The notes: generated from the letters alone by a model not told the origin. 64,000 bases of DNA from CAVVIG01 sp050249955 (GCA_050249955.1 JBFWPN010000001.1:1-64000), one strand, 5' to 3'. Numbered from the stretch's first letter, positions 32,484 to 42,192 are shown. A program made the numbers and translations.

Positions 32484-33726
32484 CGAGGAGCTGCAGCCGG
32501 AGCATGTTCATCGCCGCCTGCGTCGACTGGAACTTCACCATCTCCCTCGGCCCGATGAACGTGAACCGACGGACGTCGCCACCATGGGGAGTCACCACGC
32601 TGATGCAGACGGTGCCCACCGGCTTTTCCGGGGTGCCGCCACCAGGACCGGCGATGCCCGTGATGCCGATGCCGACCCCGGAGCGGGCCTTCGCCCGCAC
32701 GCCATCGGCCATCGCCCGGGCTACCGGCTCGCTCACGGCCCCATGCTCGTCGATGAGCGACGCCGGCACGCCAACGAGCTCCACCTTCGCAGCGTTGCTG
32801 TAGCACACGACGCCACGGTCGAAGTAGTCGGAACTGCCGGCCACGTCGGTCAGGCGCGACGCAAGCAGGCCGCCTGAGCACGACTCGGCGACCGCAACCG
32901 ACAAGCCGCGCTCACGCAGGAGGTCTCCAATCACCTGCTCCATCAGCCGACCGTCGGTGCTGTAGACCGACGGCCCCAGCACCTCGAGCAGTTCGCGCAC
33001 GGCTGCCGCCAGGGCCGCCCGCCCATCGGCTTCGCTCGCGGCGTCGGCGGTCAGGTGCAGTTCGATCTGCCCCATCTTCGCCAGGATGGTGGTCGCAATC
33101 GGGACGGACGCGTTGACCCAGCGGCTGTAGACCGGCTGCGCCACCGAGTCCACGTCGGACTCGGATCGCCCGGTGATGCGGATGACACGACGGTACAAGG
33201 CACGGCCGGCGGCATTCGGCTTCAACCGCTCGTCGATCACGCGCTCGAGCAGCGGCTGCATCTCGCGCGGAGGACCGGGCAGCAGGAGGATGCCGGTGCC
33301 ATCCCGTTCCATCCAGAGGCCCGGCGCCGTGCCCCGGGTGTTCTCCAGCACCGTGGCCCCGTGCGGCACCTGCGCCTGCCGCCTGTTGATCTCGCGCATC
33401 ACGAGACCGCGCTGCGCGAACCGCTGCCGGATGGACTCGAGCACCCGCTCGTCTGTGTCGAAGCCGACGCCCAGTGCCTTCGCCACGGCGTCCCGCGTGA
33501 TGTCGTCCTCGGTCGGCCCCAGCCCGCCCGTACAGACGATGAGGTCCACGACCCCGACACCGCGCTCGAACAGGCCCGCGAGGTCGGCCACGTCATCACC
33601 CACGACCGCCTTGAGCCGCACGTCGCACCCGATGGCGTTGAGCTGCTCGGTGATGATCAGCGAGTTGGTGTCCACCCGGAACGGCGTGAGCATCTCGCTG
33701 CCGACAGCGAGGATCCAGGCCTTCAC
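32458..33726 (-). CDS. cinA: CinA family protein (NMN deamidase domain)
   Basis: The 422-aa protein has the N-terminal molybdopterin-binding-like domain (ILAVGSEMLTPFRVDTNS, DLIVCTGGLGPTEDDITRDAVAKAL, LPGPPREMQPLLE) and the C-terminal CinA domain at about 265-415 (SVAVAESCSGGLLASRLTDVAGSSDYF, GVVCYSNAAKVELVGV, GITGIAGPGGGTPEKPVGTV). CinA proteins recycle pyridine nucleotides as ADP-ribose pyrophosphatase and NMN deamidase. GTG 33726 overlaps pgpA as GTGA. Confidence 0.92.
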   Translation of the reverse strand: MKAWILAVGSEMLTPFRVDTNSLIITEQLNAIGCDVRLKAVVGDDVADLAGLFERGVGVVDLIVCTGGLGPTEDDITRDAVAKALGVGFDTDERVLESIRQRFAQRGLVMREINRRQAQVPHGATVLENTRGTAPGLWMERDGTGILLLPGPPREMQPLLERVIDERLKPNAAGRALYRRVIRITGRSESDVDSVAQPVYSRWVNASVPIATTILAKMGQIELHLTADAASEADGRAALAAAVRELLEVLGPSVYSTDGRLMEQVIGDLLRERGLSVAVAESCSGGLLASRLTDVAGSSDYFDRGVVCYSNAAKVELVGVPASLIDEHGAVSEPVARAMADGVRAKARSGVGIGITGIAGPGGGTPEKPVGTVCISVVTPHGGDVRRFTFIGPREMVKFQSTQAAMNMLRLQLLDAPPVYRD

Positions 33727-34187
33727 AACTGCCACCCGAGCGTGGCTGCTCCCATCAGGGCGAGGCGCAGCGCCAGGTTCGCGTAGACGCCCGCCATCGC
33801 ATCGTCGGCCATGATGCCGACGCCGCCGTGCAGCGCCTCCAGCCGGTTTGCCGGCCACGGCTTGACGATGTCCATCAGCCGGAAGAGTCCGAATCCCAGG
33901 AGGGCGCCGAACCAGCCCACCGGGTTCATCCACATGGTGATGAGCTGCCCGAGCACCTCGTCGATGACGACCTGGCCCGGGTCGCTGCCGCCGAAGTGCC
34001 GTTCGGCGACCGATCCGCTCCATGCGCCCGCGGCAAAGACCAGAGCAATCACCGCGAGGTGCAGGGTGGGGTTGGCAGGGAGCACCCACCAGAGCAGGAG
34101 GCCAACGGCGGAACCGAAGGTGCCGGGCGCACTCGGCGCATAACCGGCCCCGAGCGCCGTGGCCAGCGCGAGCGCGACAGAGGTCAT
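33723..34187 (-). CDS. pgpA: Phosphatidylglycerophosphatase A
   Basis: The 154-aa membrane enzyme dephosphorylates PGP to phosphatidylglycerol. It has GAGYAPSAPGTFGSAVGLLLWW at 13-34 and the acidic catalytic segment DPGQVVIDEVLGQLITM at about 68-84. GFGLFRLMDIVKPWP and GGVGIMADDAMAGVYANL follow, all family signatures. Together with plsY and gpsA it makes this a phospholipid-rich stretch. Confidence 0.94.
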   Translation of the reverse strand: MTSVALALATALGAGYAPSAPGTFGSAVGLLLWWVLPANPTLHLAVIALVFAAGAWSGSVAERHFGGSDPGQVVIDEVLGQLITMWMNPVGWFGALLGFGLFRLMDIVKPWPANRLEALHGGVGIMADDAMAGVYANLALRLALMGAATLGWQL

Positions 34188-34217
34188 CGGTAGCGAGGGT
34201 ACTCGAAGCGTGCCCGT

Positions 34218-35165
34218 TCAGGCACTGGCTCTGACCACGCGCGTGCCTGCGAAGCGGTCGTGGAGCCCGCGTCCGTCGCGCATCAGGGCCGTGGCGAGCA
34301 GGCCGAGTCCTGCGGGGAGCGCCAGGAGCAGCCAGAAACCGGCCCTCAACACCGACTGGCCCACGTCGGGGGCGTGGTCCGCGTCGGCCGCGAGAACCCG
34401 TACGCCAGCGATCATCTTGCCCAGCGTCTGGCCGGTGGCCGTGAACGCCACGACGTAGCCCCCGTTCTGCAGGAGCAGGAACGCCAGCAAGGGCGCCTTG
34501 GGCAGGATGGCCAGTTCGGCCAGGGAGACCCGGCAGATCTTCAGCGTGAAATAGACGACGAGCAGATCGACCGCCAGGAGCAGCAGCACGTCGATGGTAG
34601 TCGCGAGCGCGCGCGGTCCGACGCCGGCCGGTTCGGGCCCCCGAGGCGCGGGCGTCGCGTCCGGTGTCCGCGTGTCCGGCGTCCGCGTGCGCGGCGCGGC
34701 GGCCACGTGCGGCGCGGGCTCGACCTCGACCCGCTGAGGCGTGGGCACCGGCTGGGGAGCCGCCTCGGCCCAGTCGAGCATCGGGGCGCGCTCCGTGCGG
34801 AGCCGCGGGACGTCCGGGGTGGCCCGGCGCACCGACAGGGGCTGACGCGGTGGCGACGCCTTCGTGATCAGCGGAACATCGTCGGTGATCGGCGAACCGA
34901 ACAGCGGCAGTTCGGCGATCGGGTTGGGCGTCTCGGGCCGGCGGCGTCTCGTGGTGGGCGGTCCGGAGAGCGCCTCGTCGATCGGGGCGAACCGGTCGGC
35001 TGCGTCGACCATGTCGAGATCGCGCAGCGGCTCGGGGACCTGCGCCCGATCGTTCAGGCGGAGTTCACCGAGGACGTCCGGTTCGCTCAGCGCGAACTCG
35101 TAGCTGCAGTTGCGGCAGCGGTCCGACTGGGCGTAGCCCAGGTAACCGCACTTCGGGCACTTCAT
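34218..35165 (-). CDS. RDD-family membrane protein with zinc ribbon
   Basis: The 315-aa protein starts with a zinc ribbon, CPKCGYLGYAQSDRCRNCSYEF (C-x2-C, C-x2-C). A disordered Pro/Arg-rich region follows to about 180, then an RDD domain. In that domain the Arg/Asp segments and two or three helices run from VGPRALATTIDVLLLLAVDLLVVY, through FTATGQTLGKMIAGVRVL, to LRDGRGLHDRFAGTRVV-like sequence at the end. RDD proteins are probable transporters; some act in Na+/H+ exchange. It overlaps the upstream TPR-like gene by four bases. Confidence 0.85.
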   Translation of the reverse strand: MKCPKCGYLGYAQSDRCRNCSYEFALSEPDVLGELRLNDRAQVPEPLRDLDMVDAADRFAPIDEALSGPPTTRRRRPETPNPIAELPLFGSPITDDVPLITKASPPRQPLSVRRATPDVPRLRTERAPMLDWAEAAPQPVPTPQRVEVEPAPHVAAAPRTRTPDTRTPDATPAPRGPEPAGVGPRALATTIDVLLLLAVDLLVVYFTLKICRVSLAELAILPKAPLLAFLLLQNGGYVVAFTATGQTLGKMIAGVRVLAADADHAPDVGQSVLRAGFWLLLALPAGLGLLATALMRDGRGLHDRFAGTRVVRASA

Positions 35166-36019
35166 GGTTGCCCCCCGTCGACGCGGGACGCCTGGCCAAC
35201 CGGCAGGGACCCGAGCGCGATGAGCTGGCGCTGGACGTCCGACCGGAGGCGGTCGGCCTCAGGTCGCTCAGGGTCGGTCATCCGGATACTCTCGAGGAGC
35301 GGCAGCGCGTCGCGCAGCTTCCCTCCCGAGATCAGCACCCTGGCGCGTGCGAGCGCCGTGGCGGAACGCCGTGGCACCGGCAGCGACGTGGCTTCCCTGG
35401 CCGCCACCGCCGGAACGGGCGACGTGCGGTCGAGGCGGCGAGCGAGCGCACGCTCCACGAGCGGCTCCCACTCGGCGCGCATCACGCTGCCGGCAAGCAC
35501 GCCAGCCGAGAGGATGACCAGCCCGAGCCCTGCCAGGGCGTACCATGCGCCCCGGCGCCGCGGCGGGTTCGCGGGGGCATCGAGTGCCAGGCGCGGTTCG
35601 CTCGACTCGCCTGCGGCGACATCCTCGAACGGCGCGGCGTGCTCCAGGCGCTCCACGCGGTCGAGCAGGTCGAGCGCCTCGGTCGGGGCGCCGCCCTGCG
35701 ACATCACGACATCGAGGAGCCGGCGCGCCTCCGCGCTGTCGCCCCGGCGTACCGCCGCCGCTCCGTCGTGCAGCAGCGCCTCCGACTCGCGCTGGCGCTC
35801 GGCCTGCGCGCTGCGCGCGCGTTCGATGTAGGCGCGGGCGCGGGCGTGACTGCGATCGAGGAAGAGGGCACGGGTCCAGACGTTGATCGCCTGGTCGTAC
35901 TGCTGTGCGAAATAATGGTCCAGCCCGGCGAGCAGGAGCTGCTCGATCTTCGCTTCTCGCTCGGCCCAGGACGCGGGCTCGGTGGTGCGCGACGGCTCGC
36001 TACGAAGCGGATCGGACAT
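35162..36019 (-). CDS. TPR-like membrane-anchored protein, unknown
   Basis: The 285-aa protein has a helical repeat region at about 15-125 (AKIEQLLLAGLDHYFAQQYDQAINVWTRALFLDRSHARARAYIERARSAQAE, then LLHDGAAAVRRGDSAEARRLLDVVM). One membrane helix follows at about 160-182 (WYALAGLGLVILSAGVLAGSV), then another helical repeat (GKLRDALPLLESIRMTDPERPEADRL). No enzymatic motif is seen. ATG 36019 follows a TATAAT at 36045-36050. It heads the long minus-strand run that goes on to pgpA. Confidence 0.72.
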   Translation of the reverse strand: MSDPLRSEPSRTTEPASWAEREAKIEQLLLAGLDHYFAQQYDQAINVWTRALFLDRSHARARAYIERARSAQAERQRESEALLHDGAAAVRRGDSAEARRLLDVVMSQGGAPTEALDLLDRVERLEHAAPFEDVAAGESSEPRLALDAPANPPRRRGAWYALAGLGLVILSAGVLAGSVMRAEWEPLVERALARRLDRTSPVPAVAAREATSLPVPRRSATALARARVLISGGKLRDALPLLESIRMTDPERPEADRLRSDVQRQLIALGSLPVGQASRVDGGQP

Positions 36020-36044
36020 GGGTGAGAAGCAGGGTGTCGAGCGG

Positions 36045-36050
36045 ATTATA
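36045..36050 (-). promoter_or_regulatory. TATAAT -10 upstream of the long minus-strand run
   Basis: The minus strand reads CGTATAATCC here, a consensus -10 some 26 bases before ATG 36019. The expected -35 position is GGTACG, a poor match. It is a candidate start for the gene run from the TPR-like protein towards plsY and ftsY. Confidence 0.4.
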
Positions 36051-36131
36051 CGATAGGGGCGCGGTGCCGTACCAGCACGAACACGCGATGCAAAACAGCC
36101 GGGTTCCACGGGCGCAGCCGAGACCTCCCGC

Positions 36132-37064
36132 ATGGAGACACACACGCCGATGATCGAGAGCGTTCCCAACGTCAGCGAGGGGCACGACACGACGGTCGTG
36201 TCCGCGATCGCCGACGCGGTGCGTGCGGTGCCGGCCGTGCTGCTGCTCGATCACTCGTCCGATCCGTCGCACAACCGATCGGTCTTCACGATGGCGGGCG
36301 CCGCTGCGCCGCTGCTCGACGCGCTCCTCCGGCTTGCCGAGGCCGCCATTGCGCGCGTGGATCTCCGTGTGCACCGCGGCGTGCATCCGAGGATTGGCGC
36401 GGTGGACGTCGTGCCGCTCATTCCCCTGGGTGGGTCGACCATGGCTGCCTGCGTGGACCTGTCGCATCAGCTCGCCCGGGCGCTGGCCGACCGGTTCGGG
36501 CTCCCCGTGTACCTCTACGAACACTCGGCGTCCCGCCCCACGCGCCGGCGGCTCGAGGTCATCAGGCGCGGGCACTTCGAAGGGCTCGCGGAAAAGATGA
36601 AGCGCCCCGAGTGGGCGCCCGACTACGGCCCGGCCGTCCCGCACCCAACGGCGGGAGCCACCGTCGTCGGCGCGCGGATGCCGCTCATCGCGTACAACGT
36701 GAACCTCGACTCGACGGATCTGGAGGTGGCACGCGCGGTTGCGCTGGCCGTGCGCGAGAGCAGCGGCGGCCTGCCCTGTGTGAAGGCGCTCGGGCTTCCG
36801 CTCCTGCACCGGGGCGTGGCGCAGGTATCCATGAACCTGACCGACTTCACGCGGACGTCGGTACAGGAGGCGTTCGACGCCGTGGTGCGCGAGGCCGGAG
36901 CCAGGGGTGTGGGCGTGCTCGAGTCCGAGCTGATCGGGTTGATTCCGGAAGCGGCACTGGTCGGCACCAGCGCGGAACGGCTCAGGCTGACCGGGTTCAC
37001 GCGCGCACAGATCCTGGAGGAGCGGATCGCGCAGCGGCTCGCCGAGCGCCCGACGCGGCCGTGA
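36132..37064 (+). CDS. ftcD: Glutamate formimidoyltransferase
   Basis: The 310-aa protein is the transferase-only form without a cyclodeaminase domain. It moves the formimino group from formiminoglutamate to tetrahydrofolate in histidine breakdown. Motifs: IESVPNVSEGHDTTVV at 8-23, LLDHSSDPSHNRSVFTMAG, RVDLRVHRGVHPRIGAVDVVPLIPL with the catalytic His region, YLYEHSA, VGARMPLIAYNVNLDSTDLEVAR and QVSMNLTDFTRT. It stands alone; hut genes are not in the window. Its stop is one base from the ntrX stop, convergent. Confidence 0.94.
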   Translation: METHTPMIESVPNVSEGHDTTVVSAIADAVRAVPAVLLLDHSSDPSHNRSVFTMAGAAAPLLDALLRLAEAAIARVDLRVHRGVHPRIGAVDVVPLIPLGGSTMAACVDLSHQLARALADRFGLPVYLYEHSASRPTRRRLEVIRRGHFEGLAEKMKRPEWAPDYGPAVPHPTAGATVVGARMPLIAYNVNLDSTDLEVARAVALAVRESSGGLPCVKALGLPLLHRGVAQVSMNLTDFTRTSVQEAFDAVVREAGARGVGVLESELIGLIPEAALVGTSAERLRLTGFTRAQILEERIAQRLAERPTRP

Positions 37065-37065
37065 G

Positions 37066-38457
37066 CTACGCCGGCTCCTCGTCCACGTCGGCACGTCGCG
37101 CGGGGGCAATCCCGAACCCGCGCATCTTCCGGTAGAGGTTGCTCCGCTCGACGCCGAGCACCTCCGCCGTGCGCGACATGTTGCCCTGCTGCTCGGCCAG
37201 TGTGCGAAGGATGAGGTCGCGCTCGAACCGCTCGCGTGCCTCATGCAGCGTGAGTCGACCCGCCACCGCGGCCTCCGCCTCCGTCGGCGGCGCAGGGCCG
37301 TGCCCGAGAAAGGCAAGGTCGTCGGCCGAGATCGTGTCGCCAGGCACCATGATGACGAGCCGCTCGATGACGTTCCTGAGCTCACGGACATTGCCGGGCC
37401 ACGGGTAGTGCTGCAGCATCGACAGCGCCCCGGCGTCGAAGCGCTTGGCCCGACGGCCGTACTCATGCGCGAGTTCCGCCATGAAGTGATCGGCGAGCAG
37501 CGGGATGTCCTCCTGGCGCTCGCGCAGCGGGGGCACGAAGACCGGGATCACGTTCAGGCGGAAGTACAGGTCCTCGCGGAAATGGCCGGCCCGGATCTCG
37601 GCCTGCAGGTCCTTGTTCGTGGCGGCGAGCACCCGCGCGTCCACCCTGATCCGCGTGGTGCCACCCACCTGCTCCATCGTCTGCTCCTGGAGCACGCGGA
37701 GCACCTTGGCCTGCGTCTTGAGGCTCATGTCGGCGATCTCATCGAGGAAGATCGTGCCGCCGTCAGCCATCTCGAAGCGCCCGCGGCGGTCGGCCACCGC
37801 GCCGGTGAAGGCGCCGCGCACGTGCCCGAAGAGCTCGCTTTCGATCAGTTCCTCGGGAATCGCGGCGCAGTTCACCTCGACGAACGGGCCATTGCGGCGG
37901 CGACTGAGCGAGTGCACGGTGCGCGCGACGAGCTCCTTGCCGGTGCCGTTCTCGCCGTAGATGAGCACGCGCCCGTTGCTCGGCGCGGCCATGGCCACCT
38001 GCTCCCGCAACTGCCGCATCGCATGGCTCTCGCCCACCATGGTCCGGGTCCGGTCCACGCGTGCGCGCAGCGCCCGGTTCTCGTCCTCGAGCGATCGCTG
38101 GCGCAGGGCGTTCCGCACCACCAGCAGCGTCTTGTCGATCGAGAGCGGCTTCTCCACGAAATCGAAGGCCCCGAGCTTGATGGCCTTCACCGCCGACTCG
38201 ATGCTGCCGTGCCCGGAGATGAGCACCACCGGCGTGTCGACCTGCCGCTCCCGCAGCTTCTGCAGGGTGGACAGCCCGTCCATCCCCGGCATCCACACGT
38301 CGAGGAGGATCAGGTCGACCGGAGCCCGAGTGACCCGGTCCAGGCAGGCCTCACCGGTCGACACCGCCTCCACGCTGTACCCCTCGTCGCGCAGCACCCC
38401 ACTCAGCGAGCTCCGCACGCCCGGTTCGTCGTCGACGATGAGGATGGTGGGTTTCAA
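37066..38457 (-). CDS. Sigma-54-dependent response regulator, NtrX-like
   Basis: The 463-aa protein has three domains. A receiver domain spans 1-120, with phospho-acceptor Asp53 in LILLDVWMPGMDG. An AAA+ sigma54-activation domain spans about 138-375 with Walker A GENGTGKE, GAFTGA (the sigma54 contact), and Walker B GGTIFLDEIADM. A C-terminal Fis-type HTH lies at about 415-450 (NMSRTAEVLGVERSNLYRKM). It activates sigma54 promoters when phosphorylated, probably by the kinase just upstream, which it overlaps (ATGA). The target genes are not evident; NtrX is the closest known type. Confidence 0.92.
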   Translation of the reverse strand: MKPTILIVDDEPGVRSSLSGVLRDEGYSVEAVSTGEACLDRVTRAPVDLILLDVWMPGMDGLSTLQKLRERQVDTPVVLISGHGSIESAVKAIKLGAFDFVEKPLSIDKTLLVVRNALRQRSLEDENRALRARVDRTRTMVGESHAMRQLREQVAMAAPSNGRVLIYGENGTGKELVARTVHSLSRRRNGPFVEVNCAAIPEELIESELFGHVRGAFTGAVADRRGRFEMADGGTIFLDEIADMSLKTQAKVLRVLQEQTMEQVGGTTRIRVDARVLAATNKDLQAEIRAGHFREDLYFRLNVIPVFVPPLRERQEDIPLLADHFMAELAHEYGRRAKRFDAGALSMLQHYPWPGNVRELRNVIERLVIMVPGDTISADDLAFLGHGPAPPTEAEAAVAGRLTLHEARERFERDLILRTLAEQQGNMSRTAEVLGVERSNLYRKMRGFGIAPARRADVDEEPA

Positions 38458-40694
38458 CAGGGCAACTCGATCGTGAACCGCGTGCCGGTGGGTTCGTTGT
38501 CGCTGGCGTCGATCGTACCACCGTGCTCGGCAATGATGCGCCGCACGATCGCCAGCCCGAGGCCGCTGCCGCGGCGCTTGGTCGAATAGTACGGCAGGAA
38601 CAGCTTCTCGCGCTCACCCGGCGGTATGCCGGGGCCGTTGTCGGCGATCACGAGGCGGACCAGATGATTCGGCTGGTCGTGACCGGTTTCGACCACGATG
38701 CGACCCTGCCGGTCCATCGCCTCGATGGCGTTGTCCACCACATTGATGATCACGCGGCGGATCTGCTCCGGGTCGAGGCGCACCACCGGCACGTCTGGGC
38801 CGTACTGCCGGACGAACGTCACGTCGGCAAAGAGGCCGTCGTAGAGCGACAGCGTGCCGTCGATCAACCCGTGCAGGTCGGTCGGGGCGGTGCGGGGCGT
38901 GGGCATCCGCGCGAACTGGGAGAACTCGTCCACGAGCCCCTTGAGCGACTCCACCTCGCCCACGATCGTGCCCGTGCACTCGTCGACCAGGGCGCGCGCC
39001 CCGGAAGGGGCATCCGCGAAGTGCCGCTTGAGCCGCTCGGCGGAGAGTTGGATCGGCGTGAGCGGGTTCTTGATCTCGTGGGCCAGCCGCCGCGCGACCT
39101 CCCGCCAGGCGGCAACCTTCTGCGCACGGATGAGCGGGCTGACGTCGTCCAGCACCAGGATCTGTCCTTCGAGCACGCCGGTGTCTCCCGCGAGCGGGGT
39201 CGCGACCACCGTCAGGTGCGCCTCGTGCCCCTCCCGGGCAAGCGTCACCTCCCGTTCCACACCGGCCCCGCGCCCGGCACTGCCCGGGCGGAGCAGGACC
39301 GAGAACGGCTCGAGGTCGGGCCGGTCGAACACCGCGAGCGCGGGCTGCCCGATGACGGATCGGGGAACGCCGAGCAGGCGCGCGGCCGCACCGTTGATGG
39401 TCGTCACGACGCCGGCCGCATTGATGGAGACCACGCCGGTGGTAATCCGTTCGAGGATCGTCTCCACGTAGCGACGCCGTTGCTCCAGGGCGAGCGTCGT
39501 CTGCTCCACCTTGAGGCGGCTCGACGCCAGTTCGCCGGCCATGGCGTTGAACGCCTCGGTCAGCGCGCCGAACTCATCGTCACTCTGCGGCTCGAGGCGC
39601 TGGTCGAGATGTCCGGCGCCGATCTCCCGTGCCGCGTGCGCGAGCATCTGCACGGGCCTGGTGATGCGCTTGGCCAGGTACAGCCCCATCCAGGTGGCAC
39701 CGACGAGAATCATCAGCGTCACCATGAGGAAGAACAGCAGGTAGACGCCGGTCAGCGGGCGGCTGAAGACGCGAAGCTGGTTGTAGTTCTCGAAGGCCTG
39801 CGTCATCTCCCGCGAACGCGCTCCGATACTCCCCTCCAGGTGCCCGGTGGCGACGACGACACCGGTCACGCGCTGATTGGCGTCTCGCACCAGGACCGCC
39901 GCGTGCAGCAGGTCGCCCTGCGCCCCGAGGACATCGACCGAACTCCGGTCGGCGCCGGCCTCGAGTGCCTGGCGGGCCAGGTCGGCGGCCGCCTCACGAC
40001 GGTACTGGGCCGGAATCGCCGGGGCCGCCACCTCGATCAGCGGCAGCGGCTGGCTCCCGCCGTCGCTCCGATAGACCTGCACGACCTGCACCCGGTTGCC
40101 GCTCGTCTCGGGCTCGATCGACGGACGCAACGCCTCCGGGTCGGCCGATGCCAGGTCGGCGCCCGCGAGCTGGCGCGCCACGCGTGCGGCGTGCTCGCTC
40201 ACGAGCAGCCGGCGCTCCTGGTAGTAGTCGGCGGCAATCGCATTGGCCGAGGACAGGATCTGGTCCATCGGCACGTTGAACCAGCGGCCCACACTCGTAC
40301 GAATCAGCTCGCTGCCGACCGCCAGCACCAGCATGGCGGGCACCAGTGTCATCCCGATGAGCAGCGCGACCAGCTTGGCGCGGAACCGCGCGAACGGCCC
40401 GCCCCGCCTCCGCTCGACCACAAGCTTGACGATGTTGCGGGCGAGGACGAAGACGAGTGCCACGACCATGGTCAGGTCGGCGGCGATGAGGGCGTAGAGG
40501 ACGAACTCGGCGAGGTAGTCGGGCGACAGGCCGGGCGAGCGATTGGCCACCGCGAGGATGGCGATGAGCAGGGCGACGAGGATGCCGATCCCGGTGAGGA
40601 TCAGGCGCGGGTTGTCACGGAAGGGCGGGCGCGTCTCGGCAGCACCGCGAGGCGGCCCGCTGTCCGGGGAGATTGACGGCACCGTTCCGGCCAC
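38454..40694 (-). CDS. NtrY-like membrane sensor histidine kinase
   Basis: The 746-aa kinase has N-terminal helices at about 33-125, a long extracytoplasmic part at about 125-310, a further helix (VYLLFFLMVTLMILVGATWMGLYL), a HAMP domain at about 340-390 and a PAS domain at about 405-510. The HisKA motif is REVARRLAHEIKNPLTPIQLS, and the HATPase runs DNAIEAM, DNGPGIPPGE, PYYSTKRRGSGLGLAIV. The domain order matches NtrY. It is read after nrdR and before its partner regulator. The stimulus is unknown. Confidence 0.93.
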   Translation of the reverse strand: MAGTVPSISPDSGPPRGAAETRPPFRDNPRLILTGIGILVALLIAILAVANRSPGLSPDYLAEFVLYALIAADLTMVVALVFVLARNIVKLVVERRRGGPFARFRAKLVALLIGMTLVPAMLVLAVGSELIRTSVGRWFNVPMDQILSSANAIAADYYQERRLLVSEHAARVARQLAGADLASADPEALRPSIEPETSGNRVQVVQVYRSDGGSQPLPLIEVAAPAIPAQYRREAAADLARQALEAGADRSSVDVLGAQGDLLHAAVLVRDANQRVTGVVVATGHLEGSIGARSREMTQAFENYNQLRVFSRPLTGVYLLFFLMVTLMILVGATWMGLYLAKRITRPVQMLAHAAREIGAGHLDQRLEPQSDDEFGALTEAFNAMAGELASSRLKVEQTTLALEQRRRYVETILERITTGVVSINAAGVVTTINGAAARLLGVPRSVIGQPALAVFDRPDLEPFSVLLRPGSAGRGAGVEREVTLAREGHEAHLTVVATPLAGDTGVLEGQILVLDDVSPLIRAQKVAAWREVARRLAHEIKNPLTPIQLSAERLKRHFADAPSGARALVDECTGTIVGEVESLKGLVDEFSQFARMPTPRTAPTDLHGLIDGTLSLYDGLFADVTFVRQYGPDVPVVRLDPEQIRRVIINVVDNAIEAMDRQGRIVVETGHDQPNHLVRLVIADNGPGIPPGEREKLFLPYYSTKRRGSGLGLAIVRRIIAEHGGTIDASDNEPTGTRFTIELPC

Positions 40695-40696
40695 GC

Positions 40697-41158
40697 CTAC
40701 TGCTTCTCGACGCTCAGCAGGCCCTTGAGTTCATCCATGAACTCACCGATGTCCCGGAAGTGGCGGTACACGGATGCAAACCGGACGTACGCCACTTTGT
40801 CGAGTTTCTTGAGTTCTTCCATGACGTAGGCGCCGACTTCGGCGGTGCCGATTTCGCGCTCCGGGCGCTCCTGGAGCATCGACTCGATCCGGTCCGCCAC
40901 CGCCTCCACCGACTTGAGGCTGACGGGCCGCTTCTCGCACGCTTTCAGCAGCCCGTTGACCAGCTTCTGCCGGTCGAAGCGTTCGCGCGTGCCGTCCTTC
41001 TTCACCACCATGTAGGGGATCTCGTCGATCCGCTCGTAGCTGGTGAAGCGCTTGCCGCATTCCAGGCACTCGCGACGGCGGCGGATGACCTCGCCCTCCT
41101 TGCTCTCCCGTGAATCGACGACCTTGTCCCCGAGAGTCCCGCAGTATGGACACTTCAT
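40697..41158 (-). CDS. nrdR: Ribonucleotide reductase regulator NrdR
   Basis: The 153-aa repressor has an N-terminal zinc ribbon (MKCPYCGTLGDKVVDSRESKEGEVIRRRRECLECGKRF) and an ATP-cone at about 47-137 (VVKKDGTRERFDRQKLVNGLLKACEKRPV, YRHFRDIGEF). NrdR senses ATP/dATP and shuts off nrd genes. It overlaps the flippase-like gene by four bases and precedes ntrY by two bases. Confidence 0.96.
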   Translation of the reverse strand: MKCPYCGTLGDKVVDSRESKEGEVIRRRRECLECGKRFTSYERIDEIPYMVVKKDGTRERFDRQKLVNGLLKACEKRPVSLKSVEAVADRIESMLQERPEREIGTAEVGAYVMEELKKLDKVAYVRFASVYRHFRDIGEFMDELKGLLSVEKQ

Positions 41159-42192
41159 GGCTGGGCGGTTTCCTTCGTGTCGGCCTGATCCGCCAGCGTC
41201 CGCATCCGGGAAAGGTTGAGGCCTTCCTGGGCGGCGAAGAGCAATCCGAGGAGCAGGCTGGGTCCAACAGTGAACAGGTGCAGCACAATCGCCGCGCCGA
41301 CCGCGGCATCATCGGGGGCGCCGAAGAAGGTGGTGGCCGCAAAGCGGAAGAACGCGTGAAAACCGCCGACCGCCCCGGGGGTCGGCACCGCGACGCCCAC
41401 CACGAGCAGGGCGATGACGAGGAACGAGCCCACGAAGGACACCGCGAGCTTGAACGCGACCGCCACCGCCCAGATGCCGGCCGCGATCGACAGCCACAGC
41501 GGGAAGGACAGGAGCAGCGCCACCAGCAGGCGGCCGGGACGGCGGACGATGCCGAGTCCCGTGGCGAACTTCTCGGCCACCGTCGCCAGGAGGCCGGCAA
41601 GCTTCGAGGGCAGCACCCGCTCCAGGCGCGCCAGGCTCTGGGCGAGACGGGCCGGGTTGCCCGCGAGCAGGAACAGGACGACGAGCGCGGCCACTGCCCC
41701 GGCCGCGGCGGTCAGTCCGGCCACCTTGACGGTTTCGAAGGCGAGCCGGTTGGATTCGGTGGTGACAGGCGGGAAGAAGACGACGTAGCAGGCGAGCAGC
41801 ACGACAACCGTGATCATGTCGAGCAGGCGCTCGAGGATGACCGTTGCGAAGGCGCCGGTCGCGCTGATCCGGCCATCCTGGCGGGACAGGAAGTACGGTC
41901 GGATGACCTCGCCCGCCCGCGCGGGCAGCACCGTGCTCGCGGCAAACCCCACGGCGGTCGCGCGGAACGAGGGCAGGAACGCCGGCCGGCCGAGCGGCTC
42001 GAGCAGGTACTGCCACCGCCACGCCCGGACGGCCAGGTTGACGATCATGGTCAGCAGCGAGAAGGCGAGCCATCCGACGTGCGCGTGGACAATCTGGCTC
42101 GCCACGCCGCGCAGGTCGACGTTGTAGAGAAAGAGCGCCAGCAACGCAGCGCTGAGGGCCAGGACGATGACGGCTCGCAGGGACGAACGCAT
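41155..42192 (-). CDS. Flippase-like multi-spanning membrane protein (UPF0104)
   Basis: The 345-aa protein has about seven to nine membrane helices and the YbhN/AglD/MprF-N family features: LAFSLLTMIVNLAVRAWRWQYLL, TAVGFAASTVLPARAGEVIRPYFLSRQ, TVILERLLDMI, and VAVPTPGAVGGFHAFF. Such proteins are thought to move lipids or lipid-linked sugars; the substrate is unknown here. It is the first gene of the unit with nrdR, ntrY and ntrX and is divergent from purC. Confidence 0.88.
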   Translation of the reverse strand: MRSSLRAVIVLALSAALLALFLYNVDLRGVASQIVHAHVGWLAFSLLTMIVNLAVRAWRWQYLLEPLGRPAFLPSFRATAVGFAASTVLPARAGEVIRPYFLSRQDGRISATGAFATVILERLLDMITVVVLLACYVVFFPPVTTESNRLAFETVKVAGLTAAAGAVAALVVLFLLAGNPARLAQSLARLERVLPSKLAGLLATVAEKFATGLGIVRRPGRLLVALLLSFPLWLSIAAGIWAVAVAFKLAVSFVGSFLVIALLVVGVAVPTPGAVGGFHAFFRFAATTFFGAPDDAAVGAAIVLHLFTVGPSLLLGLLFAAQEGLNLSRMRTLADQADTKETAQP